10,585 bases of DNA, taken from the NCBI GenBank assembly GCA_002392275.1, contig DGGQ01000135.1:1-10585 (forward strand), written 5' to 3'. Source of the stretch: Treponema sp. UBA3870. Its GTDB lineage: Bacteria > Spirochaetota > Spirochaetia > Treponematales > Treponemataceae. This document shows, in pieces, positions 1 to 6,372 of this stretch. The notes under the pieces are model-generated. The model saw nothing but the letters and a program-made list of their open reading frames with translations. It was not told the origin of the DNA and did no database searches. The first letter of the stretch is position 1, and each line of letters starts with the position of its first letter. The translations under genes and the position numbers were made by a program.

Positions 1-417
1 GACGTGGAGCGCATTGGACACGGAATTTCAGCCGCCTACGATGAGGATTTTATGAAGGAGCTTGCGCAATCAGGTCTGCCTCTTGAGGTAAGCCCGACAA
101 GCAATGTGTTCACGAAGCACTACGTCACAAGAATCAAGGACCATCCATTCAAAAAACTTTTCAAGGCCGGCATAAACGTTACACTGAACACCGACGACCC
201 GACCTTCTTCAAGGTGAACCTGATTGACGAATACTGGAACGTCTACAGCAAGATGGGGCTAAAACTGAAGGACATCAAGCGGATTATACTGAACGGATTC
301 AACTCCGCCTTCATCAGCGACGAAGAAAAAAAGGACTACTGCGACAAGGTCAACACGGCCTGGACACAGTGGTTCGAATCGCATCCAAAGGAAGCTGGCG
401 ACGAATCCCAGGCCTAA
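1..417 (+). CDS. add: Adenosine deaminase, C-terminal part (5' end outside window)
   Basis: Hydrolytic deamination of adenosine to inosine in cytoplasmic purine salvage. The reading frame is open from base 1, so the N-terminal half, with the first metal-binding HxH motif, lies outside. The visible part carries RIGHG (residues 4-8 of the fragment), whose His is the catalytic base in the metal-dependent adenosine deaminase fold, then SPTSN, and then LNTDDP, where the first Asp is the zinc ligand and the second contacts substrate. RIGHG rather than R(I/V)DHG favours adenosine over adenine deaminase. The tail after the last helix is short, hydrophilic and Glu/Asp-rich. The stop is TAA at 415-417 and an intrinsic terminator follows 44 bases later, so this gene ends its transcription unit. 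The exact nucleoside preference cannot be shown from this fragment. Confidence 0.92.
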   Translation, partial: DVERIGHGISAAYDEDFMKELAQSGLPLEVSPTSNVFTKHYVTRIKDHPFKKLFKAGINVTLNTDDPTFFKVNLIDEYWNVYSKMGLKLKDIKRIILNGFNSAFISDEEKKDYCDKVNTAWTQWFESHPKEAGDESQA

Positions 418-460
418 GGTGTTATTGTAAAGAAGCAAAAAAATCAACAGAAAACCAGCG

Positions 461-494
461 GGACTGCCTGTAGAATCGGGCGGTCCTTTTTTTT
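461..494 (+). terminator. Intrinsic terminator after adenosine deaminase gene
   Basis: GGACTGCC (461-468) pairs with GGCGGTCC (479-486) as an 8-bp stem with one G-T wobble and a 10-nt loop, followed directly by eight T residues (487-494). It separates the adenosine deaminase transcript from the sigma-54-driven operon beginning near 670. Confidence 0.9.
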
Positions 495-508
495 GTAAAA
501 ATCCGTTC

Positions 509-558
509 AAAAATCTAACCAAATCTAACTATCTAACCAAACGGTCAGTTAGATTTTT
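509..558. repeat. Four-copy ATCTAAC cluster with 11-bp inverted repeat; candidate upstream activating site
   Basis: AAAAATCTAAC (509-519) is repeated as its exact reverse complement GTTAGATTTTT (548-558). Two further direct copies of ATCTAAC lie between the arms (523-529 and 531-537), giving three direct copies and one inverted copy in 50 bp. Relative to the start site predicted from the sigma-54 promoter (about 670), the cluster spans roughly -161 to -112, a usual distance for enhancer-binding protein sites. The repeats are seen directly; the role as an upstream activating sequence is inferred. The 28-bp gap between the arms argues against a simple terminator. Confidence 0.6.
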
Positions 559-575
559 CCAAGCAAGGGGCAGCG

Positions 576-595
576 TCTAGTAATATCTTACCAGA
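576..595. repeat. Dyad TCTAGTAA-N4-TTACCAGA, left half repeated near the -24 box
   Basis: TCTAGTAA (576-583) and TTACCAGA (588-595) form an 8-bp inverted repeat with one mismatch around TATC. The left part, TCTAGTAATAT, occurs again at 628-638 and ends just upstream of the -24 element. The two copies are 52 bp apart, about five helical turns, so both would face the same side of the DNA. An operator or second activator site is the likeliest role, but this is inference. Confidence 0.5.
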
Positions 596-642
596 TTTTT
601 AATCAAAACCCGTCCTCCGGGTGGCTTTCTAGTAATATTTTC

Positions 643-659
643 TTGGCACGGTTTTTGCA
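643..659 (+). promoter_or_regulatory. Sigma-54 (RpoN) -24/-12 promoter
   Basis: TTGGCACGGTTTTTGCA matches the consensus YTGGCACGRNNNTTGCW at every defined position. The -24 GG is at 645-646 and the -12 GC at 657-658, with the correct spacing. Counting C658 as -12 puts the transcription start near 670. The leader would then be about 12 nt, with the ribosome-binding site AAGGAG (671-676) almost at its 5' end. A sigma-70 alternative (TATAGC near 660) lacks a convincing -35 box. Sigma-54 holoenzyme needs an AAA+ enhancer-binding activator, for which the repeats at 509-595 are candidate sites. Confidence 0.88.
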
Positions 660-681
660 TATAGCTTTTTAAGGAGAATTT

Positions 682-1707
682 ATGAAAAATTTAGAAAAGT
701 TGGCGCAGCAGGTCAGCGATGGAACTTTGTCGGTGGACAAGGCGTCGCTTCAGATTATGGAAACCGTCTACAGGAACAGGAAATGGTTTGGTCTAAAAAA
801 ATTGCAGGGGGACGACCTCCACGACTTCATGCTGTTCTACTATGAACGCTCAAAGTCAGTGTTCAGCTTCTACAAACCGGAGCTGGGGTCCTTCGAGAAT
901 TTTCTTTACGTAAACATAAACAACGCTCTGCTCGCGTGGTACAAGACCAGGGCAAAAAGGAGCTGCGAGGAAAGCACCCTGAGCATGATGGACGACATTT
1001 TCTACGAGGAGTCGGTCAAGTCCTATGAAAAAATGGATCCGGCATCGGTTTGCACGGCCATGGACAGCGAGATTCCGTCAATAAACAGAATTCTTGAGAT
1101 GACAAAAAAGGATGAAAAATCATACTCAATCCGCAGGGGAAGAAAAATCAGGAACAGCCGGGCAGGATTCGCAAAGACCGAAAACCTGAGGAAGGAAGCA
1201 TGCCTTGTCCTTCTGCTGAAGAGCTGCTCCTTTGTCAGCGACTCGATGATAGAAAACGCCGCCGCCGTCTGCGGAAAAAGCTTCGGGGACATAAAAAAAC
1301 TTGTCGATGAGGCAAAACGGTCCATAAAATCAAAGAAAAGCAGAATCAGCAAACTGGAAAAGACGAGGGACAATTTCTTCTATTACAAGCGGAAGTTCGC
1401 GGCGGAAATGGAGCTGGTGGATGTAGGCTCGGAAACAAGCATGGAGATTGGGGCGAAGATTGAAAAGGCGGACGCGGCATGGAGAATCAAGAACGAGCAG
1501 CTGCACTCGGAGAATCTCAGGGTCCCGTCCAACGTGACAATAGGAAGGCTGCTTGGAATAAGCGACAGGCACGTGAGATATGTAATCAACCAGGCCCAAA
1601 AGAATATGGACAACATCACCCTAAAAAGTTATTATGTCAAATATGAAGATTTACTTGGCAAGCGGAAACAAGAACAAAAAGAGGGAGATGCAGGAGCTTT
1701 TTCCTGA
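682..1707 (+). CDS. Divergent sigma-70-like factor (region 2 plus C-terminal HTH)
   Basis: A 341-residue protein I read as a divergent sigma-70-family factor. Residues about 44-94 look like sigma region 2: an acidic DDLHDF segment, then YKPELGSFENFLY (64-76), the usual D/K-P-E-x-G-S-F-x-x-(W/F/Y)-L-Y signature, then NINNALLAWYKTRAKR (78-93), the basic helix that contacts core polymerase and the -10 element. Residues about 283-308 resemble the region 4 helix-turn-helix (TIGRLLGISDRHVRYV). The roughly 185 residues between are unusual: a Lys/Arg-rich part (141-172), a hydrophobic helix with a second possible HTH (173-215), and a probable coiled coil. AAGGAG five bases before the ATG supports the start. 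It is the first gene after the sigma-54 promoter and its last 24 codons overlap rdgB. It could instead be a non-sigma DNA-binding protein that keeps a sigma-like fold. Confidence 0.72.
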   Translation: MKNLEKLAQQVSDGTLSVDKASLQIMETVYRNRKWFGLKKLQGDDLHDFMLFYYERSKSVFSFYKPELGSFENFLYVNINNALLAWYKTRAKRSCEESTLSMMDDIFYEESVKSYEKMDPASVCTAMDSEIPSINRILEMTKKDEKSYSIRRGRKIRNSRAGFAKTENLRKEACLVLLLKSCSFVSDSMIENAAAVCGKSFGDIKKLVDEAKRSIKSKKSRISKLEKTRDNFFYYKRKFAAEMELVDVGSETSMEIGAKIEKADAAWRIKNEQLHSENLRVPSNVTIGRLLGISDRHVRYVINQAQKNMDNITLKSYYVKYEDLLGKRKQEQKEGDAGAFS

Positions 1708-2329
1708 GCACACCATAGTCATGCCGGTGGACGAGGGGATAGACTTCAACCCGGAAGAAACCGGCAACAGTTTTTACGAGAACAGCATAATAAAGGCCAA
1801 GGCGCTCTACGACATTGTGGGATGCCCTGTCCTTGCCGACGACTCGGGAATATGTGTTGACGCTCTTGACGGTGCGCCCGGAATCTACTCATCAAGATAC
1901 GCGGGACCAGATTTCATGCGCGGACGGCCAGACGGCGCGAAGATTTCCCAGGCGGACCAGAACAGATTTCTCATAGAGCAGCTGAACGATGCCATAGCGG
2001 GCGGAAAAAATGTCACGCCGGACTCAAAGAACGGTCTCTTTCCCAACGGTCCCAGAAGCGCGCGCTATGTGTGTGCGATGGTGCTCTACATGGGTCCCGG
2101 AAGAATCTACGTGAGCCAGGAGACAATGGAGGGGACAATCATAGAGGACCCGGTGGACCAGAGGGGGGAAAACGGTTTTGGATACGACCCGCTCTTCTTC
2201 TTGCCGCAGTACGGAAAGACATCGGCGGAAATCAGCCCGGAAGAGAAGAACGCAATCAGCCACAGAGGCAAGGCAGCAAAAATAATGAAGACCATAGTAA
2301 AATGTTTGTGGGGAAAAAATGAAAACTAG
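1634..2329 (+). CDS. rdgB: XTP/dITP (non-canonical purine NTP) pyrophosphatase, RdgB/HAM1 family
   Basis: Hydrolyses dITP, ITP and XTP to the monophosphate and pyrophosphate, keeping deaminated purines out of DNA and RNA. Family motifs, numbered from the internal Met at 1643: LASGNKNK near the N-terminus, EETGNSFYENS (38-48), LADDSG (64-69, containing the metal-binding and catalytic Asp), GAPGIYSSRYAG (78-88), GENGFGYDPLFF (175-186) and the base-binding SHRGKA (206-211). At 228-231 residues it is longer than the 197-residue E. coli enzyme, mostly through about 25 extra residues between RYAG and the RYVC strand (about 89-140). The ATG at 1634 and the one at 1643 are both possible; neither has a clear ribosome-binding site, and most homologues start at the MKIYLASGN type of Met (1643). 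The start lies inside the sigma-like gene in another frame, suggesting translational coupling. Confidence 0.95.
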   Translation: MSNMKIYLASGNKNKKREMQELFPEHTIVMPVDEGIDFNPEETGNSFYENSIIKAKALYDIVGCPVLADDSGICVDALDGAPGIYSSRYAGPDFMRGRPDGAKISQADQNRFLIEQLNDAIAGGKNVTPDSKNGLFPNGPRSARYVCAMVLYMGPGRIYVSQETMEGTIIEDPVDQRGENGFGYDPLFFLPQYGKTSAEISPEEKNAISHRGKAAKIMKTIVKCLWGKNEN

Positions 2330-2381
2330 AGACATAAAATCAAGCGGACATGTATGGCACTTTGTCCAGACAGGCGGACTC

Positions 2382-4559
2382 ATGCAGCTACAGTTTCAGT
2401 CAATCGATGACGTTCTGGAGCTTGACAAGCTGGATCCAAAGCTTTGGGTCGCTCTCTCATGTCCTGTAACGGGAATTGAGTTCAGCGAGGACACTCTCAA
2501 GGTTCTTGATTTGGACAAGGATGGAAGGGTCCGTGTTCCAGAGGTTCTGGACGCATGCTCGTTCATAAAAAAATATTTCAGTAAGCCGGAAATAATAATG
2601 GAAGCCGGGGACACCATTCCACTCGACGCACTTTCCGACGAGGCATTTTCCTGTGGCCACTCCCCCGCCGAGTCAGCAAAATCAATTCTGGAGATTCTGG
2701 GGAAGGCAGACTGCCGGGAGATTTCGCTATCCGATGTCTCAACCAACGACAAGCTTTTTGCGCCATGCGTGTACAACGGAGACGGGGTTCTTCCTCCAGC
2801 GGCCATAAAGGATGGGGAAGCAGCGAAGACTGTTGAGGAAATAATAGAAGCAAGCGGCGGCTCGGACGACATTTCAGGGTCAAAGGGCATCACAAGGAAA
2901 CAGTTCGAGACTTTCTTCGCGGACCTGCGCTCAATCCAGGAATGGCGTAACCTAGCCCAAAAAGATGCGCCGGGGATTTTCTTCATGGGACTTGCGACCG
3001 ACTCCGCGGCAGCCTCATACATGGCGGTCAGGGACAAGATTGACGATTTCTTCCTGCGCTGCAATGTTGACTCATACTCAAGGGAGCTTTCCGAAAATCT
3101 ACACGCAAGGGAGCTTTCGACTCTTGACGGTGGACTCTCAAAGGAAAAGCTTGAGCTCCTCCCGCTCTCCCAGATAAACAGCCAGAAAACGCTTCCGCTG
3201 GTGGATTCCATAAACCCTGCGTGGGCGGACAGGATAGAATCCTTCAGGCGGAATGTTGTTGAAAACATTTTTGGCGGAACTAAGACCGGAATTGATGAAA
3301 GCGAGTGGAAAAAAATAAAGTCAGACTTTGACGCATACATGGGCTGGTTCGGGGCAAAACCGTCAAACACGGCGTCAGGACTTTCAATGGACCGCGTTGG
3401 GGAGATTCTTGCGTCGGACTCGGAGCAGATTATCGCGCACGCACTTGACGAGGAGGAAAAGCATCCACCGGTCGCGCTGGCAACTCTGGACCTGAAAAAG
3501 ATGCTCCTTCTACGGCGGGACTTCCTTCGTCTGCTCAAGAACTATGTTTCGTTCGAGGAATTCTACGACCCGGACACACCTGCTGTATTCCAGTGCGGAA
3601 CCCTCTACATAGACGGACACTCGTGCGACCTGTGCTTCAAGGTGACGGACCAGGCAAAACTTGGAAACATGTCCCCACTCTCACAGTGCTATCTCCTTTT
3701 CTGCGACTGCACAAAAAAATCCACCGGGGAAAAGATGTCCATAGCGGCAATGGTCTCAGCCGGAAAGAGCGAAAACCTGATGGTCGGGCGCAATGGACTT
3801 TTCTACGACAGGAACGGTGGCGACTGGGATGCGACCATAACAAAGATTGTTGAAAACCCTATCAGCATAAAGCAGGCGTTCTGGAGTCCATACAAAAAGC
3901 TGGTCAAGCTGGTGCAGGAGAAGGTCTCGAAGATGGCGGCCAACGCGGAGTCAAAGGTATCCGAAAAAATGGCGGCCACGGTCGAACATCCGGGAGAGGC
4001 TGCGACAAACATGGCCGCGGCTACCACAAAGAAAATCGACATAGGAACCATAGCGGCCCTTTCAGTTGCGTTCACAGGAATAGCAACCGTTGTCGGTGGA
4101 CTTATGAGCGCGTTCCTTGGACTCAAGGGGTGGATTCCGCTTGGAATACTCGGCATAATACTACTGATTTCGCTTCCGTCATGCTTCATCGCGTGGTCAA
4201 AGCTCAGGCAGAGAAACATCGCGCCGATACTGGACGCACTGGGATGGGCAATCAACGGAAACGTAAAAATCAACATAAAGCTTGGCTCTACAATGACGGG
4301 ACTTGCGACAAGACCGAAGAACTCAAAGCTCACAGCAAAGGACCCATACGCCGACAAGAAATTCCCGTGGAAGAGGATAGTCCTTTTGATTCTGGTTCTC
4401 GCGCTAGTTATCTGGATTGTCGTGTCCATAGCAAACAATCCAAAGGGAATCGCCGGGGTCTGGGAGAACATCAAGGGATTCTTCACAAAATTCACGGTAA
4501 AGGCAACACAGTCTGCCGGAGAGGCGCTTGACATTGCGGCATCGGCAGCACAGCAGTAA
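2382..4559 (+). CDS. Membrane-anchored protein with one EF-hand loop, function unknown
   Basis: A 725-residue protein of unknown function. Residues 43-54 (DLDKDGRVRVPE) are a complete EF-hand loop with Asp at positions 1, 3 and 5, Gly at 6, a hydrophobic residue at 8 and Glu at 12, so calcium binding is plausible. A long soluble region follows, including a Cys-rich stretch near 410-445 (HSCDLCFKV, then FCDCTKK). Near the C-terminus are two closely spaced hydrophobic segments (about 555-605) and a third at about 665-685, followed by a short amphipathic tail. There is no signal peptide, so the large N-terminal part is probably cytoplasmic. The frame is open back to an ATG at 2319 that overlaps the rdgB stop, but I chose 2382: the sequence from there (MQLQFQSIDDVLELDKL) reads like a natural N-terminus, with a weak AGGCGG just before it. 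It sits mid-operon, 18 bp before the DUF368 gene. Confidence 0.8.
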   Translation: MQLQFQSIDDVLELDKLDPKLWVALSCPVTGIEFSEDTLKVLDLDKDGRVRVPEVLDACSFIKKYFSKPEIIMEAGDTIPLDALSDEAFSCGHSPAESAKSILEILGKADCREISLSDVSTNDKLFAPCVYNGDGVLPPAAIKDGEAAKTVEEIIEASGGSDDISGSKGITRKQFETFFADLRSIQEWRNLAQKDAPGIFFMGLATDSAAASYMAVRDKIDDFFLRCNVDSYSRELSENLHARELSTLDGGLSKEKLELLPLSQINSQKTLPLVDSINPAWADRIESFRRNVVENIFGGTKTGIDESEWKKIKSDFDAYMGWFGAKPSNTASGLSMDRVGEILASDSEQIIAHALDEEEKHPPVALATLDLKKMLLLRRDFLRLLKNYVSFEEFYDPDTPAVFQCGTLYIDGHSCDLCFKVTDQAKLGNMSPLSQCYLLFCDCTKKSTGEKMSIAAMVSAGKSENLMVGRNGLFYDRNGGDWDATITKIVENPISIKQAFWSPYKKLVKLVQEKVSKMAANAESKVSEKMAATVEHPGEAATNMAAATTKKIDIGTIAALSVAFTGIATVVGGLMSAFLGLKGWIPLGILGIILLISLPSCFIAWSKLRQRNIAPILDALGWAINGNVKINIKLGSTMTGLATRPKNSKLTAKDPYADKKFPWKRIVLLILVLALVIWIVVSIANNPKGIAGVWENIKGFFTKFTVKATQSAGEALDIAASAAQQ

Positions 4560-4577
4560 AAAGAGGAGAAAAAGTTT

Positions 4578-5600
4578 ATGGAAATAATAAGGACCCTGAT
4601 AGTCGGAATAGTGATGGGCATTGAGAACGTCATCCCCGGTGTGTCTGGTGGAACCATGGCGGCGGTGTTCAACATATATGACCAGTTCGTGGACGCATTC
4701 ACGCTGAACATCAAGAAAATCTGGCGCAACAAAAAATTTGTGTTTCCGCTTTTCGGCGGAATGTTGATGGGCGTACTGATTTTCGCAAGCCTTGTGTCCA
4801 TACTCTACGAAAAATTTGAGGTCCAGACCCAGTATTTTTTCACGGGACTGATTCTGGGAAGCCTGCCTTGCCTTTTCGGCTACATGATTGAAAAAAAAGA
4901 CGGGAAAAAATTCAGCGCGGGAAAAATCTGTGTGCTAGTCGCCTGCGTGATTGTGGCGTTCGGGATTCTGATTTTCATTGGAAGACTGGAGGGCAACATG
5001 GAGTCCGCCGAGATGGCTTCCGCACTTCCCGAGCAGACATGGTTCCTCACGCTAAAACTTTTTATCGCCGGTGTCCTTGGTGCTGTCGCGATGATTATTC
5101 CGGGAGTGTCCGGGTCCCTTGTCAACCTGATGATGGGCGTGTACCCGATTATAATGAAAAGCATACCGTCGCTGTTCGTTCCAAACCTTTTTTTGAAGTC
5201 ACTGCTGCTGCTGCTTCCAAACGGAATCGGACTGCTCGTGGGTCTTGTGAGCGCGGCCAAGCTGATTGGATTCATACTGAAAAAACTTCCGAACCAGTCC
5301 TACGCATTCATCTTTGGATTAATCTGCGCGTCGGCTGTGAATATTTTCCCCGGGTTCACATGTCTTGACTCACCGGGAAAGGCAATCGGCAGCATAATCT
5401 CGCTTGTCGTTGGCGCGGTACTGACGTTTTTCTGCTCAAAACTCGCAAAAAAGGAAGACACCGACGACAAAAAGATTGTAGAAAAAATTGAGAACGAGGC
5501 TGGTGAAAAAATAAATAAAATCGACGAAAAAATCAGCAAAATCAAGGAAGAAAAAAAGTTGGACGGCGAACCGGGAGAGTCTGGAGATGCTACCACCTGA
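4578..5600 (+). CDS. DUF368 family membrane protein, probable polyprenyl-phosphate transporter (PopT type)
   Basis: A 340-residue integral membrane protein with about eight hydrophobic segments. Two copies of the family's inverted-repeat motif are plain: NVIPGVSGGTMAAVFNIYD (residues 18-36) and IIPGVSGSLVNLMMGVYP (about 174-191). DUF368 proteins are one of the two families (the other being DedA/UptA) reported to recycle undecaprenyl phosphate across the cytoplasmic membrane for peptidoglycan and other envelope polymers; applying that role here is inference from family membership. The last 50 or so residues form a charged, Lys/Glu-rich predicted coiled-coil tail (KIVEKIENEAGEKINKIDEK) that is not part of the core transporter. 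A clear ribosome-binding site (AGGAGA at 4564-4569) precedes the ATG. It is the last gene of the sigma-54-driven run, and its stop codon lies inside the 3' end of the convergent pgeF gene. Confidence 0.9.
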   Translation: MEIIRTLIVGIVMGIENVIPGVSGGTMAAVFNIYDQFVDAFTLNIKKIWRNKKFVFPLFGGMLMGVLIFASLVSILYEKFEVQTQYFFTGLILGSLPCLFGYMIEKKDGKKFSAGKICVLVACVIVAFGILIFIGRLEGNMESAEMASALPEQTWFLTLKLFIAGVLGAVAMIIPGVSGSLVNLMMGVYPIIMKSIPSLFVPNLFLKSLLLLLPNGIGLLVGLVSAAKLIGFILKKLPNQSYAFIFGLICASAVNIFPGFTCLDSPGKAIGSIISLVVGAVLTFFCSKLAKKEDTDDKKIVEKIENEAGEKINKIDEKISKIKEEKKLDGEPGESGDATT

Positions 5601-6369
5601 CCCACGCTGCCTGTACAGTGAAATGCCTCTGCCTTTCCTCCATGTCCATTCCGGGGGCCAGATTGGCTGTCTCCCGCCTGAATGAACCGAAGAGAGGATT
5701 GCAGCAGGTACAGTCGCTGTAGGAAACAATGCTGTCCTCGTCCACACCAATCTCGCGGAGAACGGAAAGATTTGCCCTCGCAAGTGAAAGCCTGTATCCG
5801 CCGGTTTTTTCCTCCTCAACACAGTCCGGGGTAAAATTGACGCGGAAATACTTTGCCCTCTCCTCGTCCACAAGGTAGCAACATTCATGTATGTGAGGCC
5901 CCATCACCACGCAGAAATCCTCCGGCCTGGAGCCATATTTTTTTTCGGCAAGCCTTATCGCGTTCCCGACAATCCCGGTACCCTTCCATCCTGAGTGCAG
6001 GGTTCCAAAAACACCGGTCACCGGATCAAAAATGAATATGGGCATACAGTCGGCTACAGTCACAACAGGAACAAGCTCCCTGTTCACTGTGATTATCCCA
6101 TCACCCTGCATCAGCTCAAGCTCATCTGGGGAGTCCACGGCGAAAACGTTCTGGGAGTGGATAAGCTCCACAGCAACGGTGCGGCGCTCTATTCCAGCAA
6201 GCTCCGCAAGAAAATTTTCACGGTTAACGTTCCTCTCGTTCCATCTGAAGCGCATGGAGCCGGCGGCTTTCAGTGTCATTCCATAGGACGGTCCATCCTC
6301 GACAGGCCGCCCCCTGAAATAAAACTTTCCTGTGAAAAACTTTTTTCCGGTGGAATTTAGCGGCGGCAT
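5590..6369 (-). CDS. pgeF: Peptidoglycan editing factor / multi-copper oxidase-fold laccase-domain protein (YfiH family)
   Basis: A 259-residue member of the YfiH/PgeF/LACC1 family. The three residues that form the metal site are visible: His71 in LIHSQNVF, Cys108 in VADCMPIF and His125 in LHSGWKGT. The family motif GPHIHECCY and the C-terminal NPLFGSFRRE segment are also present. In E. coli this protein prevents wrong incorporation of serine in place of L-alanine in the peptidoglycan stem; related proteins have purine nucleoside phosphorylase and adenosine deaminase activity, so the physiological role here is open. The start ATG follows the upstream stop codon by 3 bases, with AGAGGA (6380-6385) as ribosome-binding site inside the upstream gene, which indicates translational coupling. 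The 3' end overlaps the convergent DUF368 gene by 11 bp, and no terminator is visible there. Confidence 0.93.
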   Translation of the reverse strand: MPPLNSTGKKFFTGKFYFRGRPVEDGPSYGMTLKAAGSMRFRWNERNVNRENFLAELAGIERRTVAVELIHSQNVFAVDSPDELELMQGDGIITVNRELVPVVTVADCMPIFIFDPVTGVFGTLHSGWKGTGIVGNAIRLAEKKYGSRPEDFCVVMGPHIHECCYLVDEERAKYFRVNFTPDCVEEEKTGGYRLSLARANLSVLREIGVDEDSIVSYSDCTCCNPLFGSFRRETANLAPGMDMEERQRHFTVQAAWVRW

Positions 6370-6372
6370 GGA

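Noticed and set aside
608..622. Small hairpin ACCCG-N5-CGGGT in the regulatory region
   Set aside because: Only a 5-bp stem without a T-run; could be a minor operator but is too short to call.
660..672. Sigma-70 -10 box (TATAGC) before the sigma-like gene
   Set aside because: No -35 box at a proper distance, while the overlapping sigma-54 element is a full match.
2396..3538. Long minus-strand open frame (380 codons) opposite the EF-hand gene
   Set aside because: Its product is Ser/Arg-rich low-complexity sequence with no domain, as expected from the complement of a strongly biased coding strand; the plus strand has the EF-hand loop and membrane segments.
3803..4801. Minus-strand open frame spanning the 3' end of the EF-hand gene and 5' end of the DUF368 gene
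   Set aside because: It crosses two well-supported genes and the ribosome-binding site between them; its hydrophobicity mirrors the membrane helices on the other strand.
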